From the NCBI RefSeq assembly GCF_004283175.1, contig NZ_RXNW01000023.1:1-50957 (forward strand): a stretch of 50,957 nt of DNA, written 5' to 3'. The position numbers and the translations under genes are program-made. Below the pieces are notes generated by a model. It searched no databases. It was given only the letters and a program-made list of their open reading frames with translations, and was not told the origin of the DNA. How positions within the stretch are numbered: position 1 is the first letter of the stretch; every line of letters begins with the position of its first letter. Shown here one piece after another: positions 1-8,164 of the stretch. The DNA comes from Legionella longbeachae (lineage in GTDB: Bacteria > Pseudomonadota > Gammaproteobacteria > Legionellales > Legionellaceae).

Positions 1-86
1 AATCGTAGTGCAACTTGTTCTATACTTAGCCCTTCTTCGGATCTTATTTTTAATACTTTTTGCCGAAAATCTAATGAGTAGGTCAT
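1..86 (-). mobile_element. IS630-family transposase, N-terminal part, cut by window edge
   Basis: Reading leftward from an ATG at 86, the first 28 codons give MTYSLDFRQKVLKIRSEEG and then an IEQVA segment. This is the typical start of an IS630-family transposase helix-turn-helix (MxYSxDxRxxVL, then a glycine-turn). The frame stays open to the window edge, so whether the rest is intact cannot be told. It is not part of the decayed IS630 at 27310-28130: that copy has lost this N-terminal region, so the two are separate copies. Confidence 0.75.
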
Positions 87-158
87 AAATAATTGATTAT
101 AATCAATTTATTATACGTTGGCTATACTGAGATTTTTTTATCGAATCCTAAAACATAA

Positions 159-728
159 TTAGTGATTATTAAATGCATTAATTAAATCCAGATATTTAAC
201 ATTACTACTACTATCAAATTTAATAAAGTGTTTGCATTGCCAATCTTGCGATCGTTTAGCTTGTTTATTTAAATTTTGTATCCAAGGTGGATAAAGCCGG
301 ATCCCTCTTTTTCCTTCTTTGGAGTCCGAAGAAATAACGCTTTGTTGAAGCAAAACTGATTTATGAAAAATGAATTGTCCAAAGCCAATATTGTCATGAA
401 CACTAATAACAAAAAATTCTGACGAATCTGTGATATGGTGTGGTTTTGTTAAGCCATTTACTCTTTGCCATAATGTCACAAAAAATCCTGGTTTAGTAGG
501 TGTTATTTTTCCTGTTCTAAATGTTATCAGTTTGCCATCTAGTGTAAATGTTAAAGCCCCATATTCAACACTCTCTTCTTCAATTTTAATCAATGAAGGG
601 TAAAGGCCACTAGGTATATATGCGATTTGCGTTGCTAAGCTAAAGTCTGGATGAGGGAGCATATCTTTTTTTTGTATCCTATATTGATGTTTAAGAATGC
701 AAATTTGAGAAATATTTTGACGCAGCAA
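159..728 (-). CDS. MepB-family protein
   Basis: The 189-residue product carries the MepB-family core: IPSGLYPSLIKIEEESVEYG, then a TFRTGKITPTKPGFFVTLW-type strand pair, FGQFIFHKSVL and the closing IRLYPPW...NKQAKRSQDWQ block. MepB is named after a gene next to the staphylococcal MepA efflux pump. Its biochemical role is not established, although the fold is thought to be nuclease-like. No MepA-type pump lies nearby. The frame opens with a TTG at 728. An ATG at 662 (residue 23) is an alternative start and still contains the whole recognisable domain. The family assignment is firm; the function and the start are not. Confidence 0.75.
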   Translation of the reverse strand: MLRQNISQICILKHQYRIQKKDMLPHPDFSLATQIAYIPSGLYPSLIKIEEESVEYGALTFTLDGKLITFRTGKITPTKPGFFVTLWQRVNGLTKPHHITDSSEFFVISVHDNIGFGQFIFHKSVLLQQSVISSDSKEGKRGIRLYPPWIQNLNKQAKRSQDWQCKHFIKFDSSSNVKYLDLINAFNNH

Positions 729-791
729 TTAGGCTCAATCGAATTGTTAACCGCCTCGAATCAAAACATACAATCTTATCTATGTCTTTAT

Positions 792-1244
792 TTAATAATG
801 TTCGATTTTCATATCAAGACTTTTAACTATAAAAGGGGGCTTATTAGTTGTTTTTTGACTCGTAATAAGTAATGAAAAGGAAACATTAAGATGCAATTCA
901 GGAACATTGTAATTTTGATTGACTCTCCAGCATCGTGCTCCAAAGCAAAGATCTTCTTTAATTAAACTAGGGGAATTCAATGGCTTAGGATGAAGTGTAA
1001 GTTTGTACTGCTTAATTATTTGGGATTCATTAAAATAAAAATCATTCATGGGCTCCCATGCAGAATGAGAGAAATTTTTTGCAGCCTGTTTTTCTTCATT
1101 GGGCGTAGTCTGATAACTAATTGACATGGTCTGCATTAATACTTTCTGAACCCAATCTGTGACTTCGTTATTAGTAACAGCATATACTAATGGCGATGCA
1201 GGAAGTGAAATAAGTAATGTTAATCGAACGAGTAATTTGCGCAT
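792..1244 (-). CDS. Orphan DotI/IcmL-type secreted protein
   Basis: The 150-residue protein has a Sec signal peptide (MRKLLVRLTLLISLPASPLVYA) followed by a segment with the DotI/IcmL pattern: W-x-x-K-x-x-x-Q-T-x-S-x-x-Y near residues 31-45, then a stretch like AAKNFSHSAWEPMNDF. DotI (IcmL) is an inner-membrane component of the Dot/Icm type IVB secretion system. Its periplasmic domain occurs alone in several paralogues in Legionella. Here the domain has a cleavable signal instead of the membrane anchor, and there are no other dot/icm genes beside it. It is therefore a stand-alone periplasmic or secreted relative rather than the machine subunit. The start is supported by GGA seven bases upstream. 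Confidence 0.65.
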   Translation of the reverse strand: MRKLLVRLTLLISLPASPLVYAVTNNEVTDWVQKVLMQTMSISYQTTPNEEKQAAKNFSHSAWEPMNDFYFNESQIIKQYKLTLHPKPLNSPSLIKEDLCFGARCWRVNQNYNVPELHLNVSFSLLITSQKTTNKPPFIVKSLDMKIEHY

Positions 1245-1717
1245 AATTTATCCATTTAGTTAAGCAGAAATCGATAGTATATTAAAATTATAATTAATTT
1301 TACTATTTTAGATAGTTCAGTATATAACTTTAACTGTCATATAAAATGTAAAAGTACAGATATAGAGAATAAAAGATAAAAGTAGTAAGGCGAGTTGCGT
1401 AGGCGGTGGGGATGTGGTCAACACGTCTTAGTGTAAAAGATAATTTTGTTGGATAACGGACTATTCGGAGGAAATGTAGGGTCATGTTTTTCATCTATTT
1501 AAGGTTGCTTGTGAGCAATCAACATAATGTCTATTTTATTTTCTGCTCCGGGTAAATGCTCAACTCTTTTAATGATAATTAAAAATTAAGTGCGCTTAAA
1601 TTGATAAGTTTTCATTTTCATCTTTGAACAGTTTTTATGATCTGGAGTTCTATGAGATCGCCAGAGCTTTTTCATTTTCGGATTCAAACCATTTTTTCGA
1701 CAAAGTCACCATCCTGA
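1245..1717. other. Gene-free stretch with a dispersed repeat copy
   Basis: I find no convincing reading frame in these 473 bases. They hold one copy (1400-1433) of the repeat that forms the inverted ends of the element at 25849-26072. The rest is AT-rich and unassigned. Confidence 0.5.
1400..1433 (-). repeat. Dispersed repeat, solo copy of MITE-like element end
   Basis: On the minus strand this reads CACTAAGACGTGTTGACC, a two-base spacer, then a TCCCCACCGCCTA block. It matches the left end of the 25849-26072 element almost base for base apart from a short spacer difference, and matches the right end less closely. A lone copy suggests a decayed or solo insertion end. Confidence 0.6.
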
Positions 1718-2167
1718 TTATTTTAGCTTGGCTGGATAACTATCCCCGGGTTTTACACCAATCATAACTATTGTCGCGCCATGTTTGGAATGACTGCTGA
1801 AGCAAGTATAAGCAGGTAGGATAAAATATTCTCCTTTGCTATAGGTTGTTGTTTTACTATTAAGATGAAGGTGAAGTTTTCCCTCCATTATGACAACGAG
1901 CAGTTTATGTTTATAAAAATGTGGTGGGTGATTGTGGCCTTTAGGAAGTTTGACAATACCCCCTGTAAATTCATTAAATATGACAGCTTGCCTGGTTGAT
2001 TTACTGTAACTATTACCTATTAATTTCCATTTTTCATGTTTAGCTGTTCCGGACTCAACGGGTTGGGTATTGCCTGTGCATTGAGTAAAAGCTGAGGTGG
2101 AACAACTTAGTAATAATGCAGTACTTGCAAAGAGATGAAATAAAGCCCGTCGAGTAATGCAGCTCAT
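1718..2167 (-). CDS. Secreted cupin-domain protein
   Basis: This 149-residue protein has an N-terminal export signal (SCITRRALFHLFASTALLLS) with a cysteine right after it (LLLSC), so it could be a lipoprotein. A small beta-barrel domain follows that fits the cupin fold: KGHNHPPHFYKH carries closely spaced histidines as in cupin motif 1 (G-x5-H-x-H), then VIMEGKLHLHL and a GEYFILPAYTCFSSHS motif 2 (G-x5-P-x-G/x-x-H). Histidines in both motifs are consistent with a bound metal. The strong AAGGAAGATC just before the ATG supports the start. The substrate is unknown; single-domain periplasmic cupins include isomerases, dioxygenases and binding proteins. Confidence 0.6.
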   Translation of the reverse strand: MSCITRRALFHLFASTALLLSCSTSAFTQCTGNTQPVESGTAKHEKWKLIGNSYSKSTRQAVIFNEFTGGIVKLPKGHNHPPHFYKHKLLVVIMEGKLHLHLNSKTTTYSKGEYFILPAYTCFSSHSKHGATIVMIGVKPGDSYPAKLK

Positions 2168-2261
2168 GATCTTCCTTGATTTATAGCGTTATCGGTAGGT
2201 ATAGTATCTGATTTGATATATGTCTAGTTGGGTTAAATTAGATCTTTTAAGTTTGACAGCA

Positions 2262-2711
2262 TTACAAAAATGATTTTAATGATAAACTTCTTTTCTTATA
2301 TCGTTGTTTTTCTTCTGCATCAAGATTCTTGTAAAAGCTGTTCATCACAGAAATATTTAGAAGCAGGATTTCAAAATGATTTATGTGACGGTATGGAAGT
2401 AGAGGAGAATCAAGACACGCTGCTACACCATCCTTAAGTAGTCTTTTTTTGAACTCAGGATCAACCCAGGTGCGGGTCACGACGCGAACACCTCCCATAG
2501 GGCCAATGCTTTCATATCACCCCACTAAACGTCGATGATCATCGGCTGTAAATACACCTTTCTCAATATAAAGTTCGCGAATAGCGGCCTCTAAAATAGT
2601 AAACTCAACAGCCTCATGACGCTCCTTAATAGGGTGCAAATTTACATATTCATCGCCATGACTATGCTCATGAAGATGATCATGTTCTTCACAACAAGTT
2701 GAGCTTTTAGA
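2262..2711 (-). pseudogene. Decayed nitrile hydratase alpha / thiocyanate hydrolase gamma subunit
   Basis: The minus-strand reading starts with a His/Asp/Glu-rich segment (CCEEHDHLHEHSHGDEY), then AVEFTILEAAIRELYIEKGV and TADDHRRLVG. A TGA at 2517-2519 follows, and the same frame continues as YESIGPMGGVRVVTRTWVDP with EFKKRLLKDGVAAC. This is the N-terminal half of a nitrile hydratase alpha-type subunit (RAWVDPEF+xRLL signature). The family's metal-binding claw, C-x-L-C-S-C, is missing. After residue GVAAC the product diverges to an unrelated tail. No clear start codon exists at the 5' end. With an internal stop and no active-site cysteines, this is a pseudogene; the 78-codon piece below 2498 is unlikely to be functional. 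Confidence 0.65.
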
Positions 2712-2746
2712 TCTCTATGTTATGGAGCTCTCCCAATAAATAAAAT

Positions 2747-3031
2747 CTATATATGCTCTATCCATCGTTCAGATAACTCAGTATCCAGCGAATTAATCGC
2801 GGGCCCTCCGTAGCCAGCCCATAAATCAGTCATTTTAAAACGAACCATATAAAATGGCTCTCTACGTCCCTCGTATCTGCCCCACGCTTCATCTTCAGTG
2901 ATTACCCAAGAAGACCTTATCATGACGACTTCCCCTATTTTTCCGCGTGTATATCCCTGCATTAGTGTGTGAAATAGGGAGGGTAAATCGATTACTCTTA
3001 TTTTATTACCCATTTTAAATTTAGTGCTCAT
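2747..3031 (-). CDS. Nitrile hydratase beta-like small subunit (probable remnant of the pair)
   Basis: The 94-residue product resembles the SH3-like C-terminal domain of nitrile hydratase beta, or the equivalent separate subunit of thiocyanate hydrolase. It has KMGNKIRVIDLP, a Y-T-R-G-K-I-G-E-V strand turn, then a YMVRFKMTDLWAGYG block (the family's Y-x-V-x-F-x-x-x-x-L-W). ATG at 3031 is preferred over the TTG at 3037 because GAGGAAG sits at a normal distance upstream of it. The broken alpha-type gene starts about 35 bases downstream, so the pair was probably one operon of beta-type then alpha-type subunits. With its partner lost this subunit cannot form the enzyme, even though its own frame is intact. 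Confidence 0.55.
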   Translation of the reverse strand: MSTKFKMGNKIRVIDLPSLFHTLMQGYTRGKIGEVVMIRSSWVITEDEAWGRYEGRREPFYMVRFKMTDLWAGYGGPAINSLDTELSERWIEHI

Positions 3032-3462
3032 TGACAAGCTTCCTCACGTTTTTTAACTTATTGTGAATAGGAAAACCCTTTTTCTAATCTCATACATAGA
3101 GCATGAATGTGTAAAATGAACTATGAATGGTTCAGAGTTTGTTTTTGATAAATGGAAAAAACTGCTCTCCGGTATACATGTTTCTTTGAGCTAAAATGGT
3201 ACAAAAATGACTGATCATATCCCAATCTAACTGAAATTCTATCTAGATGAGACGATCATCTACGTATCTCGATAATTCATCAAATAACCGTCTTTAGCTA
3301 TGATTCAACTGCATTTTTTAAGATTGAAAATCTAATCGAATCGCACGCCGAGCTTGATGTATTCAATTGATTCATGTGATTTATAAAAAAAACTAATTGG
3401 ATAAATAATTGCATATGTGGACATAATGTATTCTTAAAAGGTAGATGTTGTAGGTACACATT
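3032..3462. other. Gene-free stretch upstream of the large coiled-coil gene
   Basis: No supported gene in about 430 bases. It separates two divergently transcribed units and should contain the promoter of the gene at 3463. I see no sigma-70 hexamer pair good enough to mark. Confidence 0.4.
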
Positions 3463-6400
3463 ATGCAAAGCAAAGTAAATACTGATGATTGGAAGTTTGA
3501 TATAGAAAAATTTAAAAAAGATAAAGACGTAGTTAAACAAAGAATAGATGCACTCAAAGAAACGCTCAAGGAAAGAAAAGAGGAGTATTTAAAAAATTTA
3601 ACTCAAGAGTCCAACATAAAAACCTTGGTAGAAACAATAATAGAGAAAAAAAATCAGGAGATACAAAGCTCAAAGGATGATTTAAATAGTAATAATAGTA
3701 TACGTGCTGATGTGCGAAAATACCTTGAAAAGGGTATAGAGCAAACTGAGAATGAGAAAAAAAAATGGGAAGAATTCTTAGAAAAAAAGAACAAAAATGA
3801 AGAAGAATTAAATATAAAAATAGGAAAAATCACTGAAGATATTGAGTCATTGGAAGTGATGAGGAAATATGGAAATGAGTTTTTAGATGGATTTGTTACA
3901 TTAAAGAATGTAGGCGGTGTGAATATACCTGAGACGGAGAAGGAACGAGAAGAGTTTAACAAGAAAGTTGAGGGTAAAACAGATGAAGAATTACCTGATA
4001 GCGATAAAGCATTAAAGAATTTTTTACACGCAACCGATCAATTAAGAAATTTTCTTAAAGAGATAAAAGCCTTTTCAAAAACGTACCAGTTAGACGAAGT
4101 GGATGGGGTCGCATTTTGGTCTAAAATTCACCAAAGAGTAGCTATCAAGTTGGCAGAAAAACAAGGACTAACTGTATTAGAGGGCACCATTGTTGGATTG
4201 TTTGATGGTTTAAATTTTGGGTACCCATGGATACCAGCCCCCCCAAAAGGACAGGCACCCCACAAACCAAATCCTTATGTTTATATGTGGCAAGCATTTT
4301 CTGAAGACTTGGCAATTAGTGTAGAAAAGCTGGAAGAACAAGGTGGTAGGCGAATAAAAGGTCAGGATAACGTGCATGCTTTCTTATTTCGGAATATGCA
4401 AGCTGGAGCAGTTATATGGACAACAGAATTGAACAATCTTTTAACAAAAGTAGATAATGGGGAATTACAGTCAGTTACTCTGCATTATTACGACAAGGTA
4501 AATCATAGTGATAGAAAAGTTTATGTAGTAAATGACCTGACAACGGCTGAAAAAGCGACAGTAAAGGACGGTTATATTTTTGTTAAAGATATAAAAACAG
4601 CCAATCAAAAAAGCCCAACACCCGGTTTATTCTATAAAGACTCATCAGGTGAGCTTACCTCTCTCAAAATCACAACACCACAGTCGATAAACACGGCTTC
4701 AGAACAACAATTAACTGCTGCTAATCAATATTGTCAAGATAAATTAAATCATTTCACAGTTGTGGAAGGTGAAATTAAAGAGATCCAGTTACCTAAAATT
4801 AAAGAAAATAATGAATCGTGCATTTTAATCAAAAGTACAAAGAATTATTTTAACTCAGAGGAAGCAAAAAAGTTGCTTCCTGCTGAATCAACAGCTGGTT
4901 ATATCCTTACCCCTAGCCAGTTCATCTATGTTTCTAAATCGGGGACGTACAATACAATATATGGCCCCAAAACCATAAATGAACCAGAGACAAACAACCA
5001 AAATTTTGTTGCTTTAAATCAACATTTTAAAAATCAGGTTCAAGATATTCCCGCTACATTAAATGATAAAGATTTAAGAACAATATCAGGTATTACAAGA
5101 CACCGTGCGATAGGGCATCCTGATGCACACCGCCCCATAAGAAGAGAATTAGATGACTCACCGGAATCTAATTTGTACTTATTAATTTGTAATAATCATG
5201 GCCATAATTTTGATATGGATACAGTGGAAGAAAATGAAAATGAAAGCATCACCATAACTAAAGATATTCTTAATAAATCGTATGCCCAATTTGAAGAAGC
5301 GAGGAAAGCCGGTTTATGTTCAATAGAACCAGCAGTAGAAGGTAAAGACTGGAAGCAAGTACTTCAAGTCTTAACTTCACCTTCTTTCATTCAAGAAAAA
5401 GATGAAAATTATGCAGCAAAACAAGACGAGTGGCAGAAGTTGGCGGCATTAAGATTAAAATGGCAAGATCAAGTAAAAATCATTATAGATGCACATCGAA
5501 AAAGAGACTACATTAAAACCCAACTGCTCGATGAAAATGTTACCGCTACATCATCCGCTTTTGAATGTTTAGATCAAAAAATTTATAATAAATGTACACA
5601 ACACGTTACCAATTTCTGTGAAGAAAAATATAAAGAATTAATCAACGGTCATCCTGATCTCAAAAAAATCATATCCGATTTGATTAAACGCGCACCAGAT
5701 ACGATGGATCTGAATGAAATAAATGCATTAAATAAAGAGAGGGTAAGATCAGGGGACTACGAGGCATTATATAATCAAATCAGGAAGTTCAGAACTTCAT
5801 GTAAAATCGCGATAAAAAGCCTGCTGGAGAAAGAGCAACTAATCCCAGATGGCATTCAAGATCAAAAAATACGTGACATCATCATTAATCATGCGCTTCA
5901 TCAAGGCTGGAGTAATGTCATAAAAAGTATGGAAGCAGGCCTAATGAATAATAATGGACACTTGACGCAAGCTCAAGTAGGCGATATGAAAGTCACTGGG
6001 GTTGGGGCTAACAAGATATCTGCTCATAAGGAAGCACGTTTACGTAAGTGGGAAGAAAAGGCATTTCCCCTTTTTAAAAGTGCTATACAAAACGTCCAAG
6101 AAAATATTAAAGAAGCTGAACGTATATTTAAAGATACAATTGAGGCGATAACCTACTTTAATGTTTCTTTTGATAACATGGATCTCCAGGCAGTTCTGAA
6201 ACACAGGGAATTATTGAATCAGCAGTTGCACAATATATATGAAAATCCAGAATTGCAAACAGCGCTATTGAGGCTTGGTTCAGCACAACAAAAGCATTTA
6301 GACAACCTATTTAATAATAAACGAATGGAGATTGTGACTGCTGCTGCAATGGAACGAAGATATCACAGCAAAAGCCAACTTACCCGATTAACCAAACACT

Positions 6401-6597
6401 TTCGCGCTTCAGAACTGGATTCTCAAGATGTATCAATGTCTAAAGTTCACGCAGAAAATACTAAAATACCATCTACAGCTGGACCTGAATCAGTATTATC
6501 GAATGCTGAAAAGACTGCAGAATTTAGAAACAAGGTGAGTAGTTTAAAAAATGAAGCTGAATCGCCTGAGCTCGATCCAGTAGTGATAAGGAGATAA
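3463..6597 (+). CDS. Large coiled-coil protein, putative Dot/Icm effector
   Basis: I do not recognise a named family in this 1044-residue protein. The first 150 residues are Lys/Glu-rich and strongly helical, with long charged heptad-like runs typical of coiled coils. A mixed alpha/beta region follows, with a notable Pro-rich loop (GYPWIPAPPKGQ, about residues 252-263), a YVYMWQAF segment, and a His-rich stretch near residues 545-580 (ICNNHGHNF). The last 300 residues are again helical and charged, ending in a flexible Glu/Ser-rich tail. There is no signal peptide or membrane span. Size, coiled coils, an acidic flexible C-terminus and monocistronic placement fit Legionella Dot/Icm substrates; this is inference only. 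The ATG follows GTAGGT at a plausible distance. Confidence 0.6.
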   Translation: MQSKVNTDDWKFDIEKFKKDKDVVKQRIDALKETLKERKEEYLKNLTQESNIKTLVETIIEKKNQEIQSSKDDLNSNNSIRADVRKYLEKGIEQTENEKKKWEEFLEKKNKNEEELNIKIGKITEDIESLEVMRKYGNEFLDGFVTLKNVGGVNIPETEKEREEFNKKVEGKTDEELPDSDKALKNFLHATDQLRNFLKEIKAFSKTYQLDEVDGVAFWSKIHQRVAIKLAEKQGLTVLEGTIVGLFDGLNFGYPWIPAPPKGQAPHKPNPYVYMWQAFSEDLAISVEKLEEQGGRRIKGQDNVHAFLFRNMQAGAVIWTTELNNLLTKVDNGELQSVTLHYYDKVNHSDRKVYVVNDLTTAEKATVKDGYIFVKDIKTANQKSPTPGLFYKDSSGELTSLKITTPQSINTASEQQLTAANQYCQDKLNHFTVVEGEIKEIQLPKIKENNESCILIKSTKNYFNSEEAKKLLPAESTAGYILTPSQFIYVSKSGTYNTIYGPKTINEPETNNQNFVALNQHFKNQVQDIPATLNDKDLRTISGITRHRAIGHPDAHRPIRRELDDSPESNLYLLICNNHGHNFDMDTVEENENESITITKDILNKSYAQFEEARKAGLCSIEPAVEGKDWKQVLQVLTSPSFIQEKDENYAAKQDEWQKLAALRLKWQDQVKIIIDAHRKRDYIKTQLLDENVTATSSAFECLDQKIYNKCTQHVTNFCEEKYKELINGHPDLKKIISDLIKRAPDTMDLNEINALNKERVRSGDYEALYNQIRKFRTSCKIAIKSLLEKEQLIPDGIQDQKIRDIIINHALHQGWSNVIKSMEAGLMNNNGHLTQAQVGDMKVTGVGANKISAHKEARLRKWEEKAFPLFKSAIQNVQENIKEAERIFKDTIEAITYFNVSFDNMDLQAVLKHRELLNQQLHNIYENPELQTALLRLGSAQQKHLDNLFNNKRMEIVTAAAMERRYHSKSQLTRLTKHFRASELDSQDVSMSKVHAENTKIPSTAGPESVLSNAEKTAEFRNKVSSLKNEAESPELDPVVIRR

Positions 6598-6738
6598 GGG
6601 CTAATATCATCAGGGCTCTGGTATAGGAGATTCAGCACCTGTTATTTTAAGTGATCATCCAGTATTTTGGTGCATCTAGATAGATAAATACCGTTCTTGA
6701 ACAAGGACTTATGGCTATGAATGTTAATGATTTCTATT

Positions 6739-7167
6739 TTATTTTTTGCGGGTAGATTTTCTGATTTGGTGAAATTGGCAATAGGTTGAATAAATTAAGT
6801 AGGCAACTGCAACACATGAAATGCTCAGCGTTCCATAATATAAAAAATTATTCCCTGCGGAAAAATGAACTATAAAATCAATACAAAGAATTAAAATAAA
6901 ATACGCAAGCCATATTATGAAGATGCCAGTACATAACGATTTTCTTAATTCAAAGTAATAACTATGAAACAGGCTCAACAATGCTGTAACAATAAAAAAT
7001 GGAAGGGATATAAAATAAAAGAATAGTTGCATTCCCGAGGGTTCGTAAGGGACATTGAAAATGTTATCGAGTTTAACAAAACTTGCTATGTAAACGTACC
7101 AATAGATGAGATAGAGCACAGAGGAGTTAATTAGCGCTAATGAAATTAAACCTAATAATTTATTCAT
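6739..7167 (-). CDS. Small four-helix membrane protein, unknown function
   Basis: The 142-residue product contains four hydrophobic segments, roughly residues 5-30, 48-70, 80-100 and 108-128. Short polar linkers separate them and the C-terminal tail is basic (HQIRKSTRKK). No catalytic or transport motif is visible and I do not recognise the family. It sits alone between the coiled-coil gene and the gene at 7402, on the opposite strand to both. The ribosome-binding site is weak. It could be a membrane-inserted effector or an ordinary inner-membrane protein. Confidence 0.5.
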   Translation of the reverse strand: MNKLLGLISLALINSSVLYLIYWYVYIASFVKLDNIFNVPYEPSGMQLFFYFISLPFFIVTALLSLFHSYYFELRKSLCTGIFIIWLAYFILILCIDFIVHFSAGNNFLYYGTLSISCVAVAYLIYSTYCQFHQIRKSTRKK

Positions 7168-7401
7168 TTTTCGTTTTATCAGTTAAGAGCGACTAGTTAC
7201 AATACATAGATTATAACCTCGGAGGAGGTTTACAGATACTGTTATTTAATCCTCTGGTTAGCGGCTTGTATTGCTGACAGTCCAAAAGATGCATGATATA
7301 TATACTTAAATCCCTTAATTATTCATATAGTCGTATTTTTAATATTTATTTAATATTTTAACTGTAGAATAGTCCAAATTTTGTTCTTTTAGGGATTTTA
7401 C

Positions 7402-8094
7402 ATGTTTTCTGAGCTATTCAACCCAGAATATATTAAACAGCCTATTTTAATGACTGGTACAATCAGACATTATGACAATAGCTCACCACGTATTGTAAAA
7501 CCTAATAAGCTCAATCAATTACTTAAAGATAAAATTTGTCACAAGGAAATTCGTGGTAATAAGGTTTATAAAGTTCTTCGCTTTTTGTTAAGAACAGATG
7601 GTGAACTAGTATTTGCTCACGAAGGGTGCCCTAATGGTGTTATTCCAGCACATTGGCACATGACCGGTGCCACCAGAGTGTTCAATGCAACTTGTATCAC
7701 AGCCGGTAATGTTTTTTTTGATGAAAACAATACCTTGCAAATTATTAATCATAAAAGTGGTGATTTCAGGCCCGCATTTGACTCTTTGCAATTTGTTTTC
7801 CCTGAGTTGATCAAGGCAGTTTCATTGGACGAGACGCTTGAGATTCAGGAGTTATCTTCTTCTGGTGCTTTGGAGCAAACTTATAAAGTAACGCACAAAG
7901 AGATTCAAACCTTTTATGAAGATCAACCGATTAATTGCCAACAGGAAAAGATATCAACTCCTGAAAGTAAAAACCGATTTGCAATCCTGAGAGATTGGAG
8001 TAAAAATTTCTTTTTTAGCCGTAAAAGGACCTCTCAACAAGATGTCAATCAAATTGATCTTGAAGAAAATTTAGAGATGATGAAAATACAATAA
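7402..8094 (+). CDS. Uncharacterised soluble protein with a conserved-looking histidine/glycine core
   Basis: The 230-residue protein lacks a signal peptide. Its middle third (about residues 60-130) has the look of a catalytic or binding core: LLRTDGELVFAHEG, then IPAHWHMTG, CITAGNVFF and IINHKSGDFRP with a following FDSL. The spacing of invariant-type residues (H-E-G, H-W-H, N-H-K-S-G) suggests an enzyme fold, but I cannot name it. The C-terminal 60 residues are Gln/Glu/Lys-rich and probably disordered, as in type IV effectors. AGGGA lies about nine bases before the ATG. The gene converges with the next one, with a small A/T hairpin between them. Effector status is inferred from context only. 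Confidence 0.55.
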   Translation: MFSELFNPEYIKQPILMTGTIRHYDNSSPRIVKPNKLNQLLKDKICHKEIRGNKVYKVLRFLLRTDGELVFAHEGCPNGVIPAHWHMTGATRVFNATCITAGNVFFDENNTLQIINHKSGDFRPAFDSLQFVFPELIKAVSLDETLEIQELSSSGALEQTYKVTHKEIQTFYEDQPINCQQEKISTPESKNRFAILRDWSKNFFFSRKRTSQQDVNQIDLEENLEMMKIQ

Positions 8095-8108
8095 AATGTT
8101 TTTGCAAA

Positions 8109-8124
8109 ACTAATTCAAATTAGT
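8109..8124. terminator. Possible weak bidirectional terminator
   Basis: ACTAAT-TCAA-ATTAGT is a perfect short inverted repeat in the 70-base gap between two convergent genes. The stem is only A/T-rich and the T-tract is poor, so it would be a weak terminator. Confidence 0.25.
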
Positions 8125-8164
8125 ATTTAGAACTGGAAAATAAATTTAATCATTTAGAACGATG

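Noticed and set aside
3654-3962. Ser/Phe-rich minus-strand frame opposite the coiled-coil gene
   Set aside because: Shadow of Lys/Glu-rich coding sequence, which reads as Phe/Ser on the other strand.
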